The position numbers and the translations under genes are program-made. A stretch of DNA of 64,000 nucleotides. It comes from Nocardioides bizhenqiangii. Lineage in GTDB: Bacteria > Actinomycetota > Actinomycetes > Propionibacteriales > Nocardioidaceae. Positions 29,995 through 39,429 of this stretch are shown here, in pieces; position 1 is the first letter of the stretch, and each line of letters begins with the position of its first letter. The stretch lies in NCBI RefSeq assembly GCF_034661235.1, contig NZ_CP141059.1, forward strand, positions 2,913,501-2,977,500. The letters are read 5' to 3'. The notes below the pieces were generated by a model. That model was not told where the DNA came from. It saw only the letters and a list, made by a program, of their open reading frames with translations, and did no database searches.

Positions 29995-30125
29995 GTTTCT
30001 CCTTCTGGCCCAAGACCCTTGTCAGGTGTGTCTCAGACCGTCGTTGGATGTTGCAGAACGAACTGGCTCATCGCGAGGTACTCATCGAGTGCTCATGAGC
30101 TGCTGCTCCAGTCTCTTTCGGTCGG

Positions 30126-30452
30126 TCATGCTGGATTTGTTGCTGGGTTGTGGTGCGAGTCGAGGTAGTCACCCACCGGTGCGCTGGACAGCCCACCCTC
30201 ACCGCCCCGCCCGCTGGGGAACAGGGCTCGGGAGAAGGCTTTCCGGCGTACCGCGAGGTCGTAACAACCCGAGGTGGGGTGCAGGTGCGCTCCCCTCCCG
30301 GGTGCGGTGCCGTCGGGATCGGGTGCGACGACCGCGTGGCCGTGCGCGTCCGAGCCGGCGATCACTCGCAACAACTCGCTCTTGGCGGCCCGCTTCCGGC
30401 ATCCGATGCAGGTCCGGACCGGCCCCTCGGGGAGGAGATCGTCCGACGACAT
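30126..30452 (-). CDS. ylxR: YlxR-family (DUF448) RNA-binding protein
   Basis: 108 residues from the ATG at 30450-30452, which has GAAGGA seven bases upstream. The motif PVRTCIGCRKRAAKSEL and the later GRGAHLHPTSGCYDLA are the family signature (fold with a conserved RNA-binding face). It normally sits between nusA and infB. Here nusA is ~1.3 kb away and two plus-strand genes lie between, so ylxR-infB needs its own promoter. Confidence 0.92.
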   Translation of the reverse strand: MSSDDLLPEGPVRTCIGCRKRAAKSELLRVIAGSDAHGHAVVAPDPDGTAPGRGAHLHPTSGCYDLAVRRKAFSRALFPSGRGGEGGLSSAPVGDYLDSHHNPATNPA

Positions 30453-30558
30453 CGAGATATTCCTTCGGCCTGCCACCAACAGACAACCTTACCTGTTGTG
30501 CGGCACGGAATCCGAACCGGCAGCCTTTGTGCATTCCGGTGGGGCCTACCGTCGGACC

Positions 30559-31335
30559 ATGGCCCGTCCCTTCGCGGACCGCTTCACCGGTCCGACGCTC
30601 GACACCTCCGTGTGGCTCCCCCACTACCTGCCGGCGTGGTCGTCCCGGGCGGCGACGGCAGCGAGCTACCGCCTCGACGGCGCCGGTCTGGTGCTCGACG
30701 TGCCCGTCGACCACCCCGTGTGGTGCCCTGGTGACCACGACCCGCCGCTGAGGGTCTCCGGCGTCCAGTCGGGGAGCTGGTCCGGGCCGGTCGGGTCGCC
30801 GTACGGCCAGCAGCGGTACCGCCCGGGCCTGACGGTGCGGGAGGAGCAGCCATGGTTCGAGGGGTGGCTGCCGTCCTCAGGCCGGGTCGCGGTTGCCGCG
30901 CGGATGGCGCTCTCGACCCGCTCGATGGCGGCGCTCTGGCTCAGCGGCTTCGAGGACGACCCCGACCAGCTGCAGTGTGGCGAGCTGTGCGTGTTCGAGG
31001 TCTTCGGGCGCGCCCTCGGGCCCGCGTCGGACCCGTCGGCCGAGGTCGGGGTCGGCATCAAGCCGTTCCGCGACCCGGCCCTGGTCGACGACTTCGCCGC
31101 GCCGCGGATCTCGATCGATGTCTCCGAGCCCCACACCTACGCAGTCGACTGGGACGCCGACGAAGCGGTGTTCACCGTCGACGACGAGGTGGTACGACGC
31201 TGCGCGAGCCCCCCGCCGTACCCCCTGCAGCTGATGCTCGCGGTGTTCGACTTCCCGGAGTGGTCGGTGGGAGACGACGACGACCTGGTGCCGTCGGTCA
31301 CGGTGAGCGAGATCAGCGGTTGGTCGTCGGCCTAG
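30559..31335 (+). CDS. GH16-like family protein
   Basis: 258 residues. The concanavalin-type glycosidase fold is visible: WSGPVGSPYGQQRYRPGL, RMALSTRSMAALWLSGFED and the catalytic region GELCVFEVFG. GH16 enzymes use E-x-D-x-x-E. Here both glutamates remain but the middle residue is Cys. I recall the same Cys in related actinobacterial proteins, so this may be a subfamily feature. There is no signal peptide, so it may be intracellular. It is divergent from ylxR and convergent with the nusA side. Confidence 0.7.
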   Translation: MARPFADRFTGPTLDTSVWLPHYLPAWSSRAATAASYRLDGAGLVLDVPVDHPVWCPGDHDPPLRVSGVQSGSWSGPVGSPYGQQRYRPGLTVREEQPWFEGWLPSSGRVAVAARMALSTRSMAALWLSGFEDDPDQLQCGELCVFEVFGRALGPASDPSAEVGVGIKPFRDPALVDDFAAPRISIDVSEPHTYAVDWDADEAVFTVDDEVVRRCASPPPYPLQLMLAVFDFPEWSVGDDDDLVPSVTVSEISGWSSA

Positions 31336-31344
31336 CCTGGAGGC

Positions 31345-31686
31345 ATGAGCGACCTCCAGTGCGCGGCGACGCTGCTCCTGGTGCCCGACGGCCAAGTGGA
31401 GGACTTCGCCCGCTCACTGGCCGGCGCGCGGATCGGCCACGTCTGGACCGGCACCTCGGACCGCGCAACCGGGAGCGGGGAGCTCCTCGCAACCGATCTC
31501 GGCGTCGGTGTCACCGCGCGGAGCGAGCTGGACGATCCTCAGCAGATCGACCTCGCCCTCGGCGAGATCGCGGACGAGCATCGTGGTGAAACGGTCGTGG
31601 TCGTCGTTCCTGGTGGTGCGGTCACCGAGATCGTCATCGACAGCGACGGCTGGCGACGGCAAGCGTGGGGCGCGGATCAGGGCTGA
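31345..31686 (+). CDS. degenerate histidine-phosphatase-like protein
   Basis: 113 residues. Segments HVWTGTSDRATGSGELLATDLGVG and GETVVVVVPGG match the second half of phosphoglycerate mutase-like phosphatases, where one expects VWTS...RAxQTAE and VVSHGG. The N-terminal RHGE motif is absent, and His of SHGG is replaced by Pro. The reading frame is intact and starts ten bases after the GH16 gene, so it may be a non-catalytic remnant or a co-opted binding protein rather than a phosphatase. Confidence 0.6.
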   Translation: MSDLQCAATLLLVPDGQVEDFARSLAGARIGHVWTGTSDRATGSGELLATDLGVGVTARSELDDPQQIDLALGEIADEHRGETVVVVVPGGAVTEIVIDSDGWRRQAWGADQG

Positions 31687-31714
31687 CAGTCGGGTCGCGG
31701 GTCGGCTTCGGGCC

Positions 31715-31779
31715 GCCGACACGGCGCAAGCCGCCTCCGGCTCGCTTCGCTCGCGAGCGTGCGTTTGCGCCGGGTCGGC
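31715..31779. repeat. palindromic repeat element, copy 2
   Basis: 65-base palindrome with arms GCCGACACGGCGCAA and TTGCGCCGGGTCGGC and a core CTCGCTTCGCTCGCGAG. It shares the outer arms and a 19-base core with the element at 8411-8478, while the linking segments differ. It lies between two convergent gene ends, 20 bases from the nusA stop side. Confidence 0.75.
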
Positions 31780-31784
31780 TGTTG

Positions 31785-31833
31785 TTCACTCGGACTCGTC
31801 AGCCGGCTGCGCCGGCTTCCTCGTCCGAGTGAA
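31785..31833 (-). terminator. hairpin spanning the nusA stop codon
   Basis: 11-bp perfect arms TTCACTCGGAC (31785-31795) and GTCCGAGTGAA (31823-31833), enclosing a smaller GCCGGC/GCCGGC hairpin and the nusA stop at 31799-31801. No U-tract follows. It may act with the adjacent palindrome as an mRNA 3'-end structure. Base pairing that includes coding sequence makes a plain terminator less certain. Confidence 0.4.
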
Positions 31834-32779
31834 TATCGATCCGCCAACCGGTGAGCCGCGCGGCGAGCCGGGCGTTCTGGCCCTCCTTGCCGATCGCGAG
31901 CGAGAGCTGGAAGTCCGGCACCACGACCCGCGCCGACTTCGCGGCGGCGTCGACCACGGTGACCGAGCTGACCTGCGCCGGTGACAGCGCGTGCGCGACC
32001 AGCTCCGAGGGGTCGTCGGACCAGTCGACGATGTCGATCTTCTCGCCGTGCAGCTCGGACATCACCGAGCGCACCCGCTGGCCCATCGGGCCGATGCAGG
32101 CGCCCTTCGCGTTGACCCCGGCGACGGTCGACCGCACCGCCATCTTCGTGCGGTGGCCGGCCTCCCGGGCGATCGCGGCGATCTCGACCGTGCCGTCGGC
32201 GATCTCCGGCACCTCGAGCGCGAACAGCTTCTTCACCAGGCTGGGGTGCGACCGCGAGAGGGTGATCTGCGGTCCGCGCATGCCCTTGCGGACCGAGACG
32301 ACCAGGCACTTGATGCGGGTGCCGTGCCGGTAGTCCTCACCGGGCACCCGCTCGCTGACCGGCAACAGCCCTTCGACCTTGCCGAGGTCGACGAGCACGT
32401 CGTCGGGGTTGCGGCCCTGCTGGATGACGCCGGAGATGATGTCGCCCTCCTTGCCGGAGAACTCGCCGTACTTGATCTCGTCCTCGGCGTCGCGCAGACG
32501 CTGCAGCATGATCTGCTTCGCCGTCGTCGCCGCGATCCGGCCGAACCCGTCGGGGGTGTCGTCGTACTCCCCGATCGTGTTGCCCTCCTCGTCGAGCTCC
32601 GCGGCGAGCACCGTGACGTGCCCGCTCTTGCGGTCGAGCTCGACGCGCGCGTGCTCCTGGGCGCCGGGCGTCTTGTGGTACGCCGTCAGCAGTGCCTGCT
32701 CGATCGCCTCGACGAGGACGTCGAACTTGATCTCCTTCTCGCGCTCCAGCATCCGCAAGATGTTGAGGTCGATGTCCAC
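31799..32779 (-). CDS. nusA: transcription termination/antitermination factor NusA
   Basis: 326 residues, short because the acidic repeats of proteobacterial NusA are absent, as in other actinobacteria. The N-terminal RNA polymerase-binding domain ([16 protein letters not shown]) is followed by an S1 domain ([22 protein letters not shown]) and two KH domains ([18 protein letters not shown] region and [18 protein letters not shown]). The GTG start overlaps the rimP stop by one base (TAGTG). It is part of the rimP-nusA unit. Confidence 0.97.
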   Translation of the reverse strand: MDIDLNILRMLEREKEIKFDVLVEAIEQALLTAYHKTPGAQEHARVELDRKSGHVTVLAAELDEEGNTIGEYDDTPDGFGRIAATTAKQIMLQRLRDAEDEIKYGEFSGKEGDIISGVIQQGRNPDDVLVDLGKVEGLLPVSERVPGEDYRHGTRIKCLVVSVRKGMRGPQITLSRSHPSLVKKLFALEVPEIADGTVEIAAIAREAGHRTKMAVRSTVAGVNAKGACIGPMGQRVRSVMSELHGEKIDIVDWSDDPSELVAHALSPAQVSSVTVVDAAAKSARVVVPDFQLSLAIGKEGQNARLAARLTGWRIDIHSDEEAGAAG

Positions 32780-33267
32780 TAGTCCTGGTCCTTCCGGTTG
32801 AACTCGATCTGCACGAGCGCCTTCGTGACGTCCGCGTACGGCACCGCGCGAGCCGAGCCGTCGACGTCGAGGGAGACCTGCTCCTCGTCGGAGTCACCGA
32901 TCCGGCCGGTCAGCTCCGAGCCGTCCGCCAGCGTGACCTTGACCAGCCGGGACCTGTTGCGCCGCCAGTGGCGGGGCTGGGTGAGCGGCCGGTCGACTCC
33001 GCGAGAGGTCACCTCGAGCGTGTACGGGTGCTCCCCCATCACGTCGGAGGAGTCGATCACGTCGTTGATGGCGCGCGTGGCCGCGGCGACGTCATCGAGG
33101 GAGACGCCGCCGTCCTTGTCGATCGCGATCCGCAGCACCCGCCGCTTGCCGGCCGGCGTCAGCTCGACCGCCTCGAGGTCGAGTCCCAGCTCCTGCAGCC
33201 GGCCGCTCACGGCCGCCGACACGGCCGTCACGGTCGTGTCTGCCCCGGGGCGCTGGCTCGAGCTCAT
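32779..33267 (-). CDS. rimP: ribosome maturation factor RimP
   Basis: 162 residues from the ATG at 33265-33267, which has AAAGGGG nine bases upstream. Conserved segments include [32 protein letters not shown] and the C-terminal Sm-like domain ([15 protein letters not shown]). It helps 30S maturation before S12 binding. A 240-base non-coding stretch upstream (33268-33507) should hold its promoter, but no clear -10/-35 pair was recognised. Confidence 0.95.
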   Translation of the reverse strand: MSSSQRPGADTTVTAVSAAVSGRLQELGLDLEAVELTPAGKRRVLRIAIDKDGGVSLDDVAAATRAINDVIDSSDVMGEHPYTLEVTSRGVDRPLTQPRHWRRNRSRLVKVTLADGSELTGRIGDSDEEQVSLDVDGSARAVPYADVTKALVQIEFNRKDQD

Positions 33268-33507
33268 GGGTGAGACCCCTTTGTCCTGTTGTGGCGAAGC
33301 GGTTGTGGTGCTGCGGTCTTTCCACGATACCGGCTGTAACCTCGGCGGGCGTGACTGCTTGGCTTGCGGCGTCGCGAGCGGCCTTTCCGGCCGATCGGGC
33401 AAGGCGGCGGAGCGCTGGCATGCTGGGCGCACGTCGAGCGACGCCAACGCAGCCAGGTCGAGTCGGAAACGTCGCGCAGCAGCCGCTAGCCAAGGAGTGA
33501 CGCCCCA

Positions 33508-34002
33508 GTGTCCAGCCCAGTCCCGCGCACGTCCCGGCGCGCCGTGCTGACCGGCGGCACCCTCGTTGGCGTGACGCTGGCCACTGCCGGATGCGGCGCG
33601 ACGCGGGCGCAGGACAGGGCCGCAGCGACTGCCGACGACCCGACCGCTCCAGCGGTCGACACCGACAGCGATCTCGTGGAGTCGGTCGGTGGCCGGCTGG
33701 CGACCGCGCTCGCGCTGGCCGCGGCGACCGGGCGATCGGCCCCGCAGCTGCGTCCGCTCGCCCGGCGGCTGTCGACGCTGCACCGGGCGCACCTGCGCGA
33801 GCTGAGCCAGCCCGACGACGTGGAGGACGGCGGCAGGGTCGCCGGCAGCACCGCCACTGCGCGGGCCCGGCTGCTGCGCTCGGAGGAGAAGCTGCAGCAA
33901 CAGCTGGTCGGGGCGGCGCTCGCTGCTGAGAGCGGGGCACTCGCCCAGGTCTTCGCTTCAATGGCCGCGGCGGTGGCGCAGGAGCGGGCGGTCGCATCGT
34001 GA
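33508..34002 (+). CDS. Tat-exported putative lipoprotein next to a ferritin-like gene
   Basis: 164 residues with a GTG start. The N-terminus has a twin-arginine motif ([10 protein letters not shown]) followed by a hydrophobic core and a lipobox (ATAGC, Cys29), so it should be a Tat-dependent lipoprotein. The mature part is helical and Ala/Arg/Leu-rich, with no cofactor motif. Overlap of four bases with the DUF4439 gene shows the pair is co-translated. I recall this pair as a recurrent actinobacterial module of unknown function. Confidence 0.75.
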   Translation: MSSPVPRTSRRAVLTGGTLVGVTLATAGCGATRAQDRAAATADDPTAPAVDTDSDLVESVGGRLATALALAAATGRSAPQLRPLARRLSTLHRAHLRELSQPDDVEDGGRVAGSTATARARLLRSEEKLQQQLVGAALAAESGALAQVFASMAAAVAQERAVAS

Positions 34003-34436
34003 GTCCGCCGCGCGCCGCGAGCGCTCCCATCGACGCCCTCCAGACGGCGCTGGCCGCCGAGCACGCCGCCGTCTTCGTGTACGGCGCGCTGGGCGGCCAG
34101 ACCTCCCAGTCCGACGACCCGACCCTCTACGCCGAGATCACCGACGCCTACGTGACCCATCGGGGCCGCCGGGACCGGCTGGTCCGGGTCATCGAGGCGG
34201 CCGGCCGCCAGCCGGTTGCGGCGGAGCCGGGTTACGACCTGCCCGTCGATCTCTCGACGCCGATCGCGGTGGCCGACCGCGCGCTCCAGCTCGAGCGGGC
34301 GTGCGCCGCGACGTACGCCTTCGTCGTCGCGTCCACGAGCGAGGACGACCGCAGGTGGGCGGTCGACGCCCTCCTCGACACGGCGGTCCGGGAGCTCGGC
34401 TTCGGCGGAAGGCCGGAGCGCCTGCCCGGTCTCTGA
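33999..34436 (+). CDS. DUF4439 ferritin-like domain protein
   Basis: 145 residues forming a four-helix bundle. The pattern ALAAEHAAVFVYGALGG, AYVTHRGRRDRLV, and ALQLERACAATYAF carries Glu and His residues spaced like a ferritin/rubrerythrin di-iron site. It is cytoplasmic, without a signal peptide. The GTG start overlaps the upstream lipoprotein gene (GTGA). A role in oxidative or metal stress is possible, but nothing here establishes it. Confidence 0.82.
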   Translation: MSPPRAASAPIDALQTALAAEHAAVFVYGALGGQTSQSDDPTLYAEITDAYVTHRGRRDRLVRVIEAAGRQPVAAEPGYDLPVDLSTPIAVADRALQLERACAATYAFVVASTSEDDRRWAVDALLDTAVRELGFGGRPERLPGL

Positions 34437-34487
34437 CCCACGTGCACCCGGCCAGGACCTGGGGCGAGACCTGGGCAAAAATGCCTA

Positions 34488-34553
34488 GCGGTCCGCGACT
34501 CCGGCTTCGGGGAACTCCCGAGACGTCCCCCGAAGGTCGGGGCCGCGGACCGC
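34488..34553. ncRNA. 66-base structured intergenic element (candidate RNA or terminator)
   Basis: Ten-bp arms GCGGTCCGCG (34488-34497) and CGCGGACCGC (34544-34553) enclose an inner stem CTTCGGGG/CCCCGAAG and a small CTCCCGAG loop, giving a nested, compact fold. It starts ~50 bases after the DUF4439 stop. The flanking 280-base gap has no ORF. It could be a bidirectional terminator or a structured RNA. No family was recognised. Confidence 0.45.
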
Positions 34554-34716
34554 ACATGGCCGGGGACAACGGCCATAGCAGGCGCTGGTGAGGTGGGGCT
34601 CACCAACTGCTGTGCACGATCATGCAACAACAGCAGGCGGAGTTCCCGATCCTGCGATCCTCATAAAAGTGCAGTGCAGGAACCTGCAAAGCAGGTCAGG
34701 CCCGAGAGGGGTTCCC

Positions 34717-35637
34717 TCAGCCGCGGTAGGCAGCCCACATGGACTGTGCTCGCGACGCCTGGCCGGGGGTGAACTCGGTGTAGCAGTCGTCGAAGCTGTA
34801 GTCCATGAAGTTGTGGATCGGGTCGAGACCGGGCAGGACGCAGGAGTCTCGTCCGACGGGGCACCCGGAGGTCGGGCTGCTCTGCGCGGGCGTGTCCGCG
34901 ACCTCGTCGTTCAGCTCCGTGCATCCTCCCTGGAACGTGTGGTAGAGCCCGAACCAGTGACCCGCTTCGTGGGTCGCGGTCTCACCCTCGTCGTAGTTGG
35001 CGATGTCGCCACGCGGCAGCGAGCCGTAGTGCACCCGGATGCCGTCGATGGCGCTGTGCCGGTCGTAGTCCCAGGGGAAGGTGGCGATGCCGAGCCACTT
35101 GAAGTCGACCAGCCACATGTTGAGGGCGTTCGCGCCACCCTTGCGGGTGGCGGCGCGGTAGTTGGCGCTGGACCGGTCCTTGTGCCAGGTGTCGTTGAAG
35201 AAACGGTCGACGCCCGCGAGCCGGAAGGAGAAGCCGGTGTCGGCGGCGTCCGCGGACTTGGCGCCCGCGAAGCTGCCGTTGAGGACCGCGATCTGGGCGG
35301 CGATCTGGCGGTTGGTCACGTTGCCGGTGCCGTCCGCCGCGGCCATCACGTGCACGTAGACCGGGACGGACACGCTGGTGGCCCTCAGTTCGGCCCGGGT
35401 CACGCCCTTGGCGTGCAGCCGGGCCCGGGTCTCGCGGGCGATCGCACGCTGCTCCTTCGCGGAGACCTCGCGGTGGTCGGGTCCGTGGCCCCCACGGGCC
35501 GAGGACCCTTCTCCCTCGATGCAGGTGGTGCCGATGCGTTCGGCAGCGGGGCGGGCGTGCGCGGGCGCGGCGAGGACGACGTTGAGCGACGTGGCACCCA
35601 CCACCATCGCGAGGGCGAGCAGCTTCGTTGTGCGCAT
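34717..35637 (-). CDS. exported zinc metalloprotease (M43, pappalysin-like)
   Basis: 306 residues from the ATG at 35635-35637. The signal peptide (residues ~5-27) ends near AAPAHA. The propeptide-like region is followed by a metzincin catalytic site HEAGHWFGLYH (near residue 217) and a Met-turn FMDY about 50 residues later. Several cysteines suggest disulfides in the secreted enzyme. A short hairpin ACCTGC/AAA/GCAGGT (34682-34696) beyond the stop may terminate it. Confidence 0.9.
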   Translation of the reverse strand: MRTTKLLALAMVVGATSLNVVLAAPAHARPAAERIGTTCIEGEGSSARGGHGPDHREVSAKEQRAIARETRARLHAKGVTRAELRATSVSVPVYVHVMAAADGTGNVTNRQIAAQIAVLNGSFAGAKSADAADTGFSFRLAGVDRFFNDTWHKDRSSANYRAATRKGGANALNMWLVDFKWLGIATFPWDYDRHSAIDGIRVHYGSLPRGDIANYDEGETATHEAGHWFGLYHTFQGGCTELNDEVADTPAQSSPTSGCPVGRDSCVLPGLDPIHNFMDYSFDDCYTEFTPGQASRAQSMWAAYRG

Positions 35638-35743
35638 CGGTGTACGACCTTCCAAGCTCAAGATCGCCCTGGGTGGGCGGGCATCCCTGAGCATCTTCCG
35701 GCCAGATCGCACATCTGCGCAAGAACCATCGGGAGCCGGTCGG

Positions 35744-36466
35744 TCAGCGCCACTCCTTGATCAGGTCCGGGATGTCGGCGAGGCGGTGCGCGACGGCGTC
35801 CGGCCGACCCTCGGTGTGGCCGACCTGCGAAGGCGGGATCGCCGAGTGCGGGACGTGGATCGCGCGCATCCCGGCGTTCTGGGCTCCCCAGACGTCGTCG
35901 AAGAGCCGGTCGCCGACGTAGACGCAGCGGGCGGGGTCGGTCGCGCCGACCGCCTCGATCGCCGCCGCGAACGCGCGCGGCGACGGCTTCGTCCAGGGGA
36001 TCTCGCTGGTGTAGACGTCGCCGTCGATCAGGTCGGCGACCCCGTCGCGCTCGAAGAAGCCGACGTGCCACTCCCGTGGCCAGATGGTGTTGGAGAGCAC
36101 GCCGACCTTGATCCCCTCGGTGCGCAGCCACTCCCACAGCGGCCGCACCTCGCGATCCGTCTCGGTGTGCGGCACCCAGAAGTCGTAGTAGGCGTTCAGG
36201 AGCTCCGGGTCGTGCTGGAGCCCGGCCTCGTCGAAGAGGTCGGCGATGGTGGCGCTCTCCTGGCGGTCGCGGCTCCTGCCCCACACCGCCTCCCCCGCCT
36301 CGTGCAGCCGCCGCGCGTGGAGGTGACGGTCGTCGTCCTTGCTCGGCGTCGCGACGACCGCGGCCGCCAGCGCCAGGGACTCGGCGTGGAAGTCGATGTC
36401 GTGCCAGCGGGTGAGCGTGCCGCCCCAGTCGAAGATGACGGCTTCGATCACCTTTGGGGTGTTCAC
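35744..36466 (-). CDS. HAD-superfamily hydrolase
   Basis: 240 residues. Motif I is [11 protein letters not shown], where the nucleophile Asp is followed two positions later by Gly. Phosphonatase-type HADs have DWAGT there, so this is not a plain DxDGT phosphatase. Motif II is VLSNT, motif III is a Lys in WTKPSPRAF, and motif IV is [13 protein letters not shown]. The GTG overlaps the proS stop by four bases (GTGA), so it is coupled to proS. The substrate is unknown. Confidence 0.88.
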   Translation of the reverse strand: MNTPKVIEAVIFDWGGTLTRWHDIDFHAESLALAAAVVATPSKDDDRHLHARRLHEAGEAVWGRSRDRQESATIADLFDEAGLQHDPELLNAYYDFWVPHTETDREVRPLWEWLRTEGIKVGVLSNTIWPREWHVGFFERDGVADLIDGDVYTSEIPWTKPSPRAFAAAIEAVGATDPARCVYVGDRLFDDVWGAQNAGMRAIHVPHSAIPPSQVGHTEGRPDAVAHRLADIPDLIKEWR

Positions 36467-38238
36467 GCTCTGACGACCCCAGTCAGATGCTCGGGTGCGT
36501 CGGCGACGGGTACGTCGGTTCGCTCGCCGGAGCGGCGGTCCTTGACCTCGACCACCCCGTCGGGGAGGCCGCGGCCGACCGTCACGATCGTGGGCACGCC
36601 GATCATCTCGGCGTCCTTGAACTTCACGCCGGGGCTGACCTTGGGCCGGTCGTCGTACAGCACCGCAACGCCGCGGGCGTCGAGGTCGGCCGCGAGCCGC
36701 TCGGCTGCCTCGAACACGGCCTGGTCCTTGCCGGTGGCGACGACGTGGATGTCGTACGGCGCCACGTTGCGCGGCCAGCACAGGCCGATCTCGTCGAGGG
36801 TGTTCTCGGCGATCGCCGCGACCGCTCGCGACGGACCGATGCCGTAGGACCCCATCGTGACCGTGACCAGCTTGCCGTTCTCGTCGAGGACCTGCAGGCC
36901 GAGGGCGTCGGCGTACTTGCGGCCGAGCTGGAAGATGTGGCCCATCTCGATGCCGCGCGCCGACTCGAGGGTGCCTCCCTCCTCCAGCGAGCATCGCGGG
37001 CAGGGGTCGCCGTCGACGATGTTGGCCGCCTCGATCGTGCCGTCCGGTGTGAAGTCGCGACCTGCGACCAGGTCGATCACGTGGCTGCCGTCGACGTTGG
37101 CGCCGGTGACCCAGCGGGTGCCGGTCACGACGCGGGGGTCGACCAGGTAGCGGATGCCGCTCTTGCCCTCGCTGCCGAGCACCTCGGGGCCGATGTAGCC
37201 CTTGACCAGGTCGGGGTGCTTCTGGAGCTCGTCGTCGTCCATCGGCTCGACCTCCAGCGGCTCGAGCTGGCCGCCGAGGCGCTTGAGGTCGACGTCGCGG
37301 TCGCCGGGCAGGCCGATGGCCAGCGGCTCCTTCGTCCCGTTGGGGTGGACCAGCAGCACCAGCACGTTCTTGAGGGTGTCTCCCGCGGTCCACGGGCGGT
37401 CATCCCTGGGGAGCTCCTGGTTGAGGTGGTCGACGAGGGTCGCGATGGTGGGGGTGCCCGGGGTCGCCTCGGCGTGCGCGGCGGGTGCGTCGTCGTAGGG
37501 CACCGCCTCCGGTGCTCGCACCTCGACCGCCTCGACGTTAGCGGCGTAGTCGCAGCGGGTGCAGCGGACGTAGGTGTCCTCGCCGACGTCGGCCTTGGCG
37601 AGGAACTCCTCCGACTTCGAGCCCCCCATCGCGCCCGAGGTCGCCTTGACGATGACGTACTCGAACCCGAGCCGGTCGAAGATCCGGATGTAGGCGTCGC
37701 GGTGCGCCTGGTAGCTGGCGTCGAGGCCGGCGTCGTCGATGTCGAAGGAGTAGGAGTCCTTCATCGTGAACTCGCGACCGCGCAGCAGTCCGGCGCGGGG
37801 TCGCGCCTCGTCCCGGTACTTGGTCTGCACCTGGTAGATCGAGAGGGGCAGGTCCTTGTAGGAGCTGTAGAGGTCCTTCACCAGGAGCGTGAACATCTCC
37901 TCGTGGGTGGGGCCCAGCAGGTAGTCGGCGCCCTTGCGGTCCTTGAGGCGGAACAGGCTGGCGCCGTACTCGGTCCACCGGTTGCTCGCCTCGTAGGGCT
38001 CACGGGGCAGCAGCGCGGGGAAGGACACCTCCTGAGCACCGATCGCGTCCATCTCCTCGCGGATGACCGCCTCGATCCGCCGCAGCACCCGCAGGCCGAG
38101 CGGGAGCCAGGTGTAGATGCCCGGCGCGTTCCGGCGGATGTAGCCGGCCCGGACGAGGAGCCGGTGGCTCGGGACCTCGGCGTCCGCAGGATCGTCACGA
38201 AGCGTGCGGACGAACAAGGTCGACATCCGGGAGATCAT
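36463..38238 (-). CDS. proS: proline--tRNA ligase (bacterial type)
   Basis: 591 residues. Class II motifs include [38 protein letters not shown] and the C-terminal anticodon-binding domain. The editing domain between motifs 2 and 3 (residues ~220-390) contains a [19 protein letters not shown] segment and Cys pairs. The ATG at 38236-38238 ([14 protein letters not shown]) matches the typical actinobacterial N-terminus better than a GTG six bases earlier. It is coupled to the HAD gene downstream. Confidence 0.96.
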   Translation of the reverse strand: MISRMSTLFVRTLRDDPADAEVPSHRLLVRAGYIRRNAPGIYTWLPLGLRVLRRIEAVIREEMDAIGAQEVSFPALLPREPYEASNRWTEYGASLFRLKDRKGADYLLGPTHEEMFTLLVKDLYSSYKDLPLSIYQVQTKYRDEARPRAGLLRGREFTMKDSYSFDIDDAGLDASYQAHRDAYIRIFDRLGFEYVIVKATSGAMGGSKSEEFLAKADVGEDTYVRCTRCDYAANVEAVEVRAPEAVPYDDAPAAHAEATPGTPTIATLVDHLNQELPRDDRPWTAGDTLKNVLVLLVHPNGTKEPLAIGLPGDRDVDLKRLGGQLEPLEVEPMDDDELQKHPDLVKGYIGPEVLGSEGKSGIRYLVDPRVVTGTRWVTGANVDGSHVIDLVAGRDFTPDGTIEAANIVDGDPCPRCSLEEGGTLESARGIEMGHIFQLGRKYADALGLQVLDENGKLVTVTMGSYGIGPSRAVAAIAENTLDEIGLCWPRNVAPYDIHVVATGKDQAVFEAAERLAADLDARGVAVLYDDRPKVSPGVKFKDAEMIGVPTIVTVGRGLPDGVVEVKDRRSGERTDVPVADAPEHLTGVVRA

Positions 38239-38357
38239 GGGCACAGGTTAGGCGGGCGGCTCCGTGCGCCGGAAACCAGTTACCGCCGCCCGCGGCCCGA
38301 CCAACGACCCTCAGCCGCGTCCGGCCTGCCAGGCGCCTCGGATGGGCTGGCCTCTCG

Positions 38358-39203
38358 TCAGAACATCACGGTCGCGAACCGGGTGGTCTCCCGGAAGCCG
38401 ACGCGCTCGTAGGCCCGGCGGGCCGGCGCGTTCCATTCATTGACGTAGAGCGAGACGGCTGGCGAGATCCGGTCGCGCACCAGCGAGACGACGGCTGCCA
38501 TCCCGGCCACCGCGAGACCTTCGCCGCGGCGGTGGGGCGGGACCCAGACCCCCTGGATCTGCGCGGCATCGGGGGTGGCGCACGCCACCTCGGCCTTGAA
38601 GACGAGCTCGCCACGGTCGAAGCGGGCGAACGACCAGCCGCGGCTGATCAGCTGCAGGACTCGCGTGCGGTAGAGCTCGGATCCCCCACCGGTCTCGGGC
38701 GAGACCCCCACCTCCTCGGTGTACATCGCCACGCAGGCCGGATAGAGGGCGGGGAGGTCGGTGCGCGCCGTCACCCGGACCGCCGGGTCCGGCGCCACCT
38801 GCGGTTCTGCGTCGATGACCAGGTGCCGCTGGTCCCAGCGCTCGTCCCGCGGTCGGCCCCAGGACTCGCCGACAAGGTCCCAGAACGCGCGCACCGCGTC
38901 CTGGGGCCCGACGATCGTCGAGGCGGTACGACGGCGCGCCAGCGCCCGCTCGGCGAACACGGCCGCGTCCTCGGGACCCGCCTGGACAGGCACCAGGTTG
39001 GCGGCGACGTGACAGGCGGAGACCAGGCGGCCACCGTCGAAGCGGCCCCACATCTCACCTCCGAGCCAACGCGGCTCGAGGCTGGTGGTCTGGGCACGGT
39101 GGATGGCGAACACGTTGACGACCGGGTCCTGGTTGGCGAGCGCCAGGAACTCCTCCAGGTCGGCCGCCGCGAGGACACGCACACCGTGGCGGGTCGTCAG
39201 CAC
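38358..39203 (-). CDS. GNAT family N-acetyltransferase (DUF4081)
   Basis: 281 residues. The N-terminal DUF4081 half is followed by a GNAT domain with VWVPPHRRGEGLAVAGMAAV (acetyl-CoA loop) and LYVNEWNAPARRAYERVGF. I recall homologues next to ispG (gcpE) and the site-2 protease in mycobacteria, but here ispG is ~2.7 kb away. The acceptor is unknown. There is no signal peptide. Confidence 0.85.
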   Translation of the reverse strand: MLTTRHGVRVLAAADLEEFLALANQDPVVNVFAIHRAQTTSLEPRWLGGEMWGRFDGGRLVSACHVAANLVPVQAGPEDAAVFAERALARRRTASTIVGPQDAVRAFWDLVGESWGRPRDERWDQRHLVIDAEPQVAPDPAVRVTARTDLPALYPACVAMYTEEVGVSPETGGGSELYRTRVLQLISRGWSFARFDRGELVFKAEVACATPDAAQIQGVWVPPHRRGEGLAVAGMAAVVSLVRDRISPAVSLYVNEWNAPARRAYERVGFRETTRFATVMF

Positions 39204-39429
39204 GGGGCGAGCCTACGACGTACGAGCCGGCTTCGGCGGACCTGTCAGCGGCTACGGGGCCGTTCCGGCGCGACGGTCATGGGTGACCAGCAACCGCGGA
39301 GTGATCACCGGGCGCGCGCATTGTATCCGATCCGATAACTTGACCTCCGCGCGATAATTCGGGCCCGATCGCGCACGGACCGAGCGTCGGCGCCGCCGGG
39401 TGGGCTCGAGGTCCCAGAGGGAGAGCAAC

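Noticed and set aside
27142..30168. A 1008-residue plus-strand frame opposite infB.
   Set aside because: Antisense shadow of IF-2 with low-complexity composition and no family similarity.
34675..34696. Second copy of the dapB terminator palindrome.
   Set aside because: Only TGCAGGAACCTGC is shared and the full palindrome is not present. The short ACCTGC/GCAGGT hairpin may still terminate the M43 gene, but evidence is weak.
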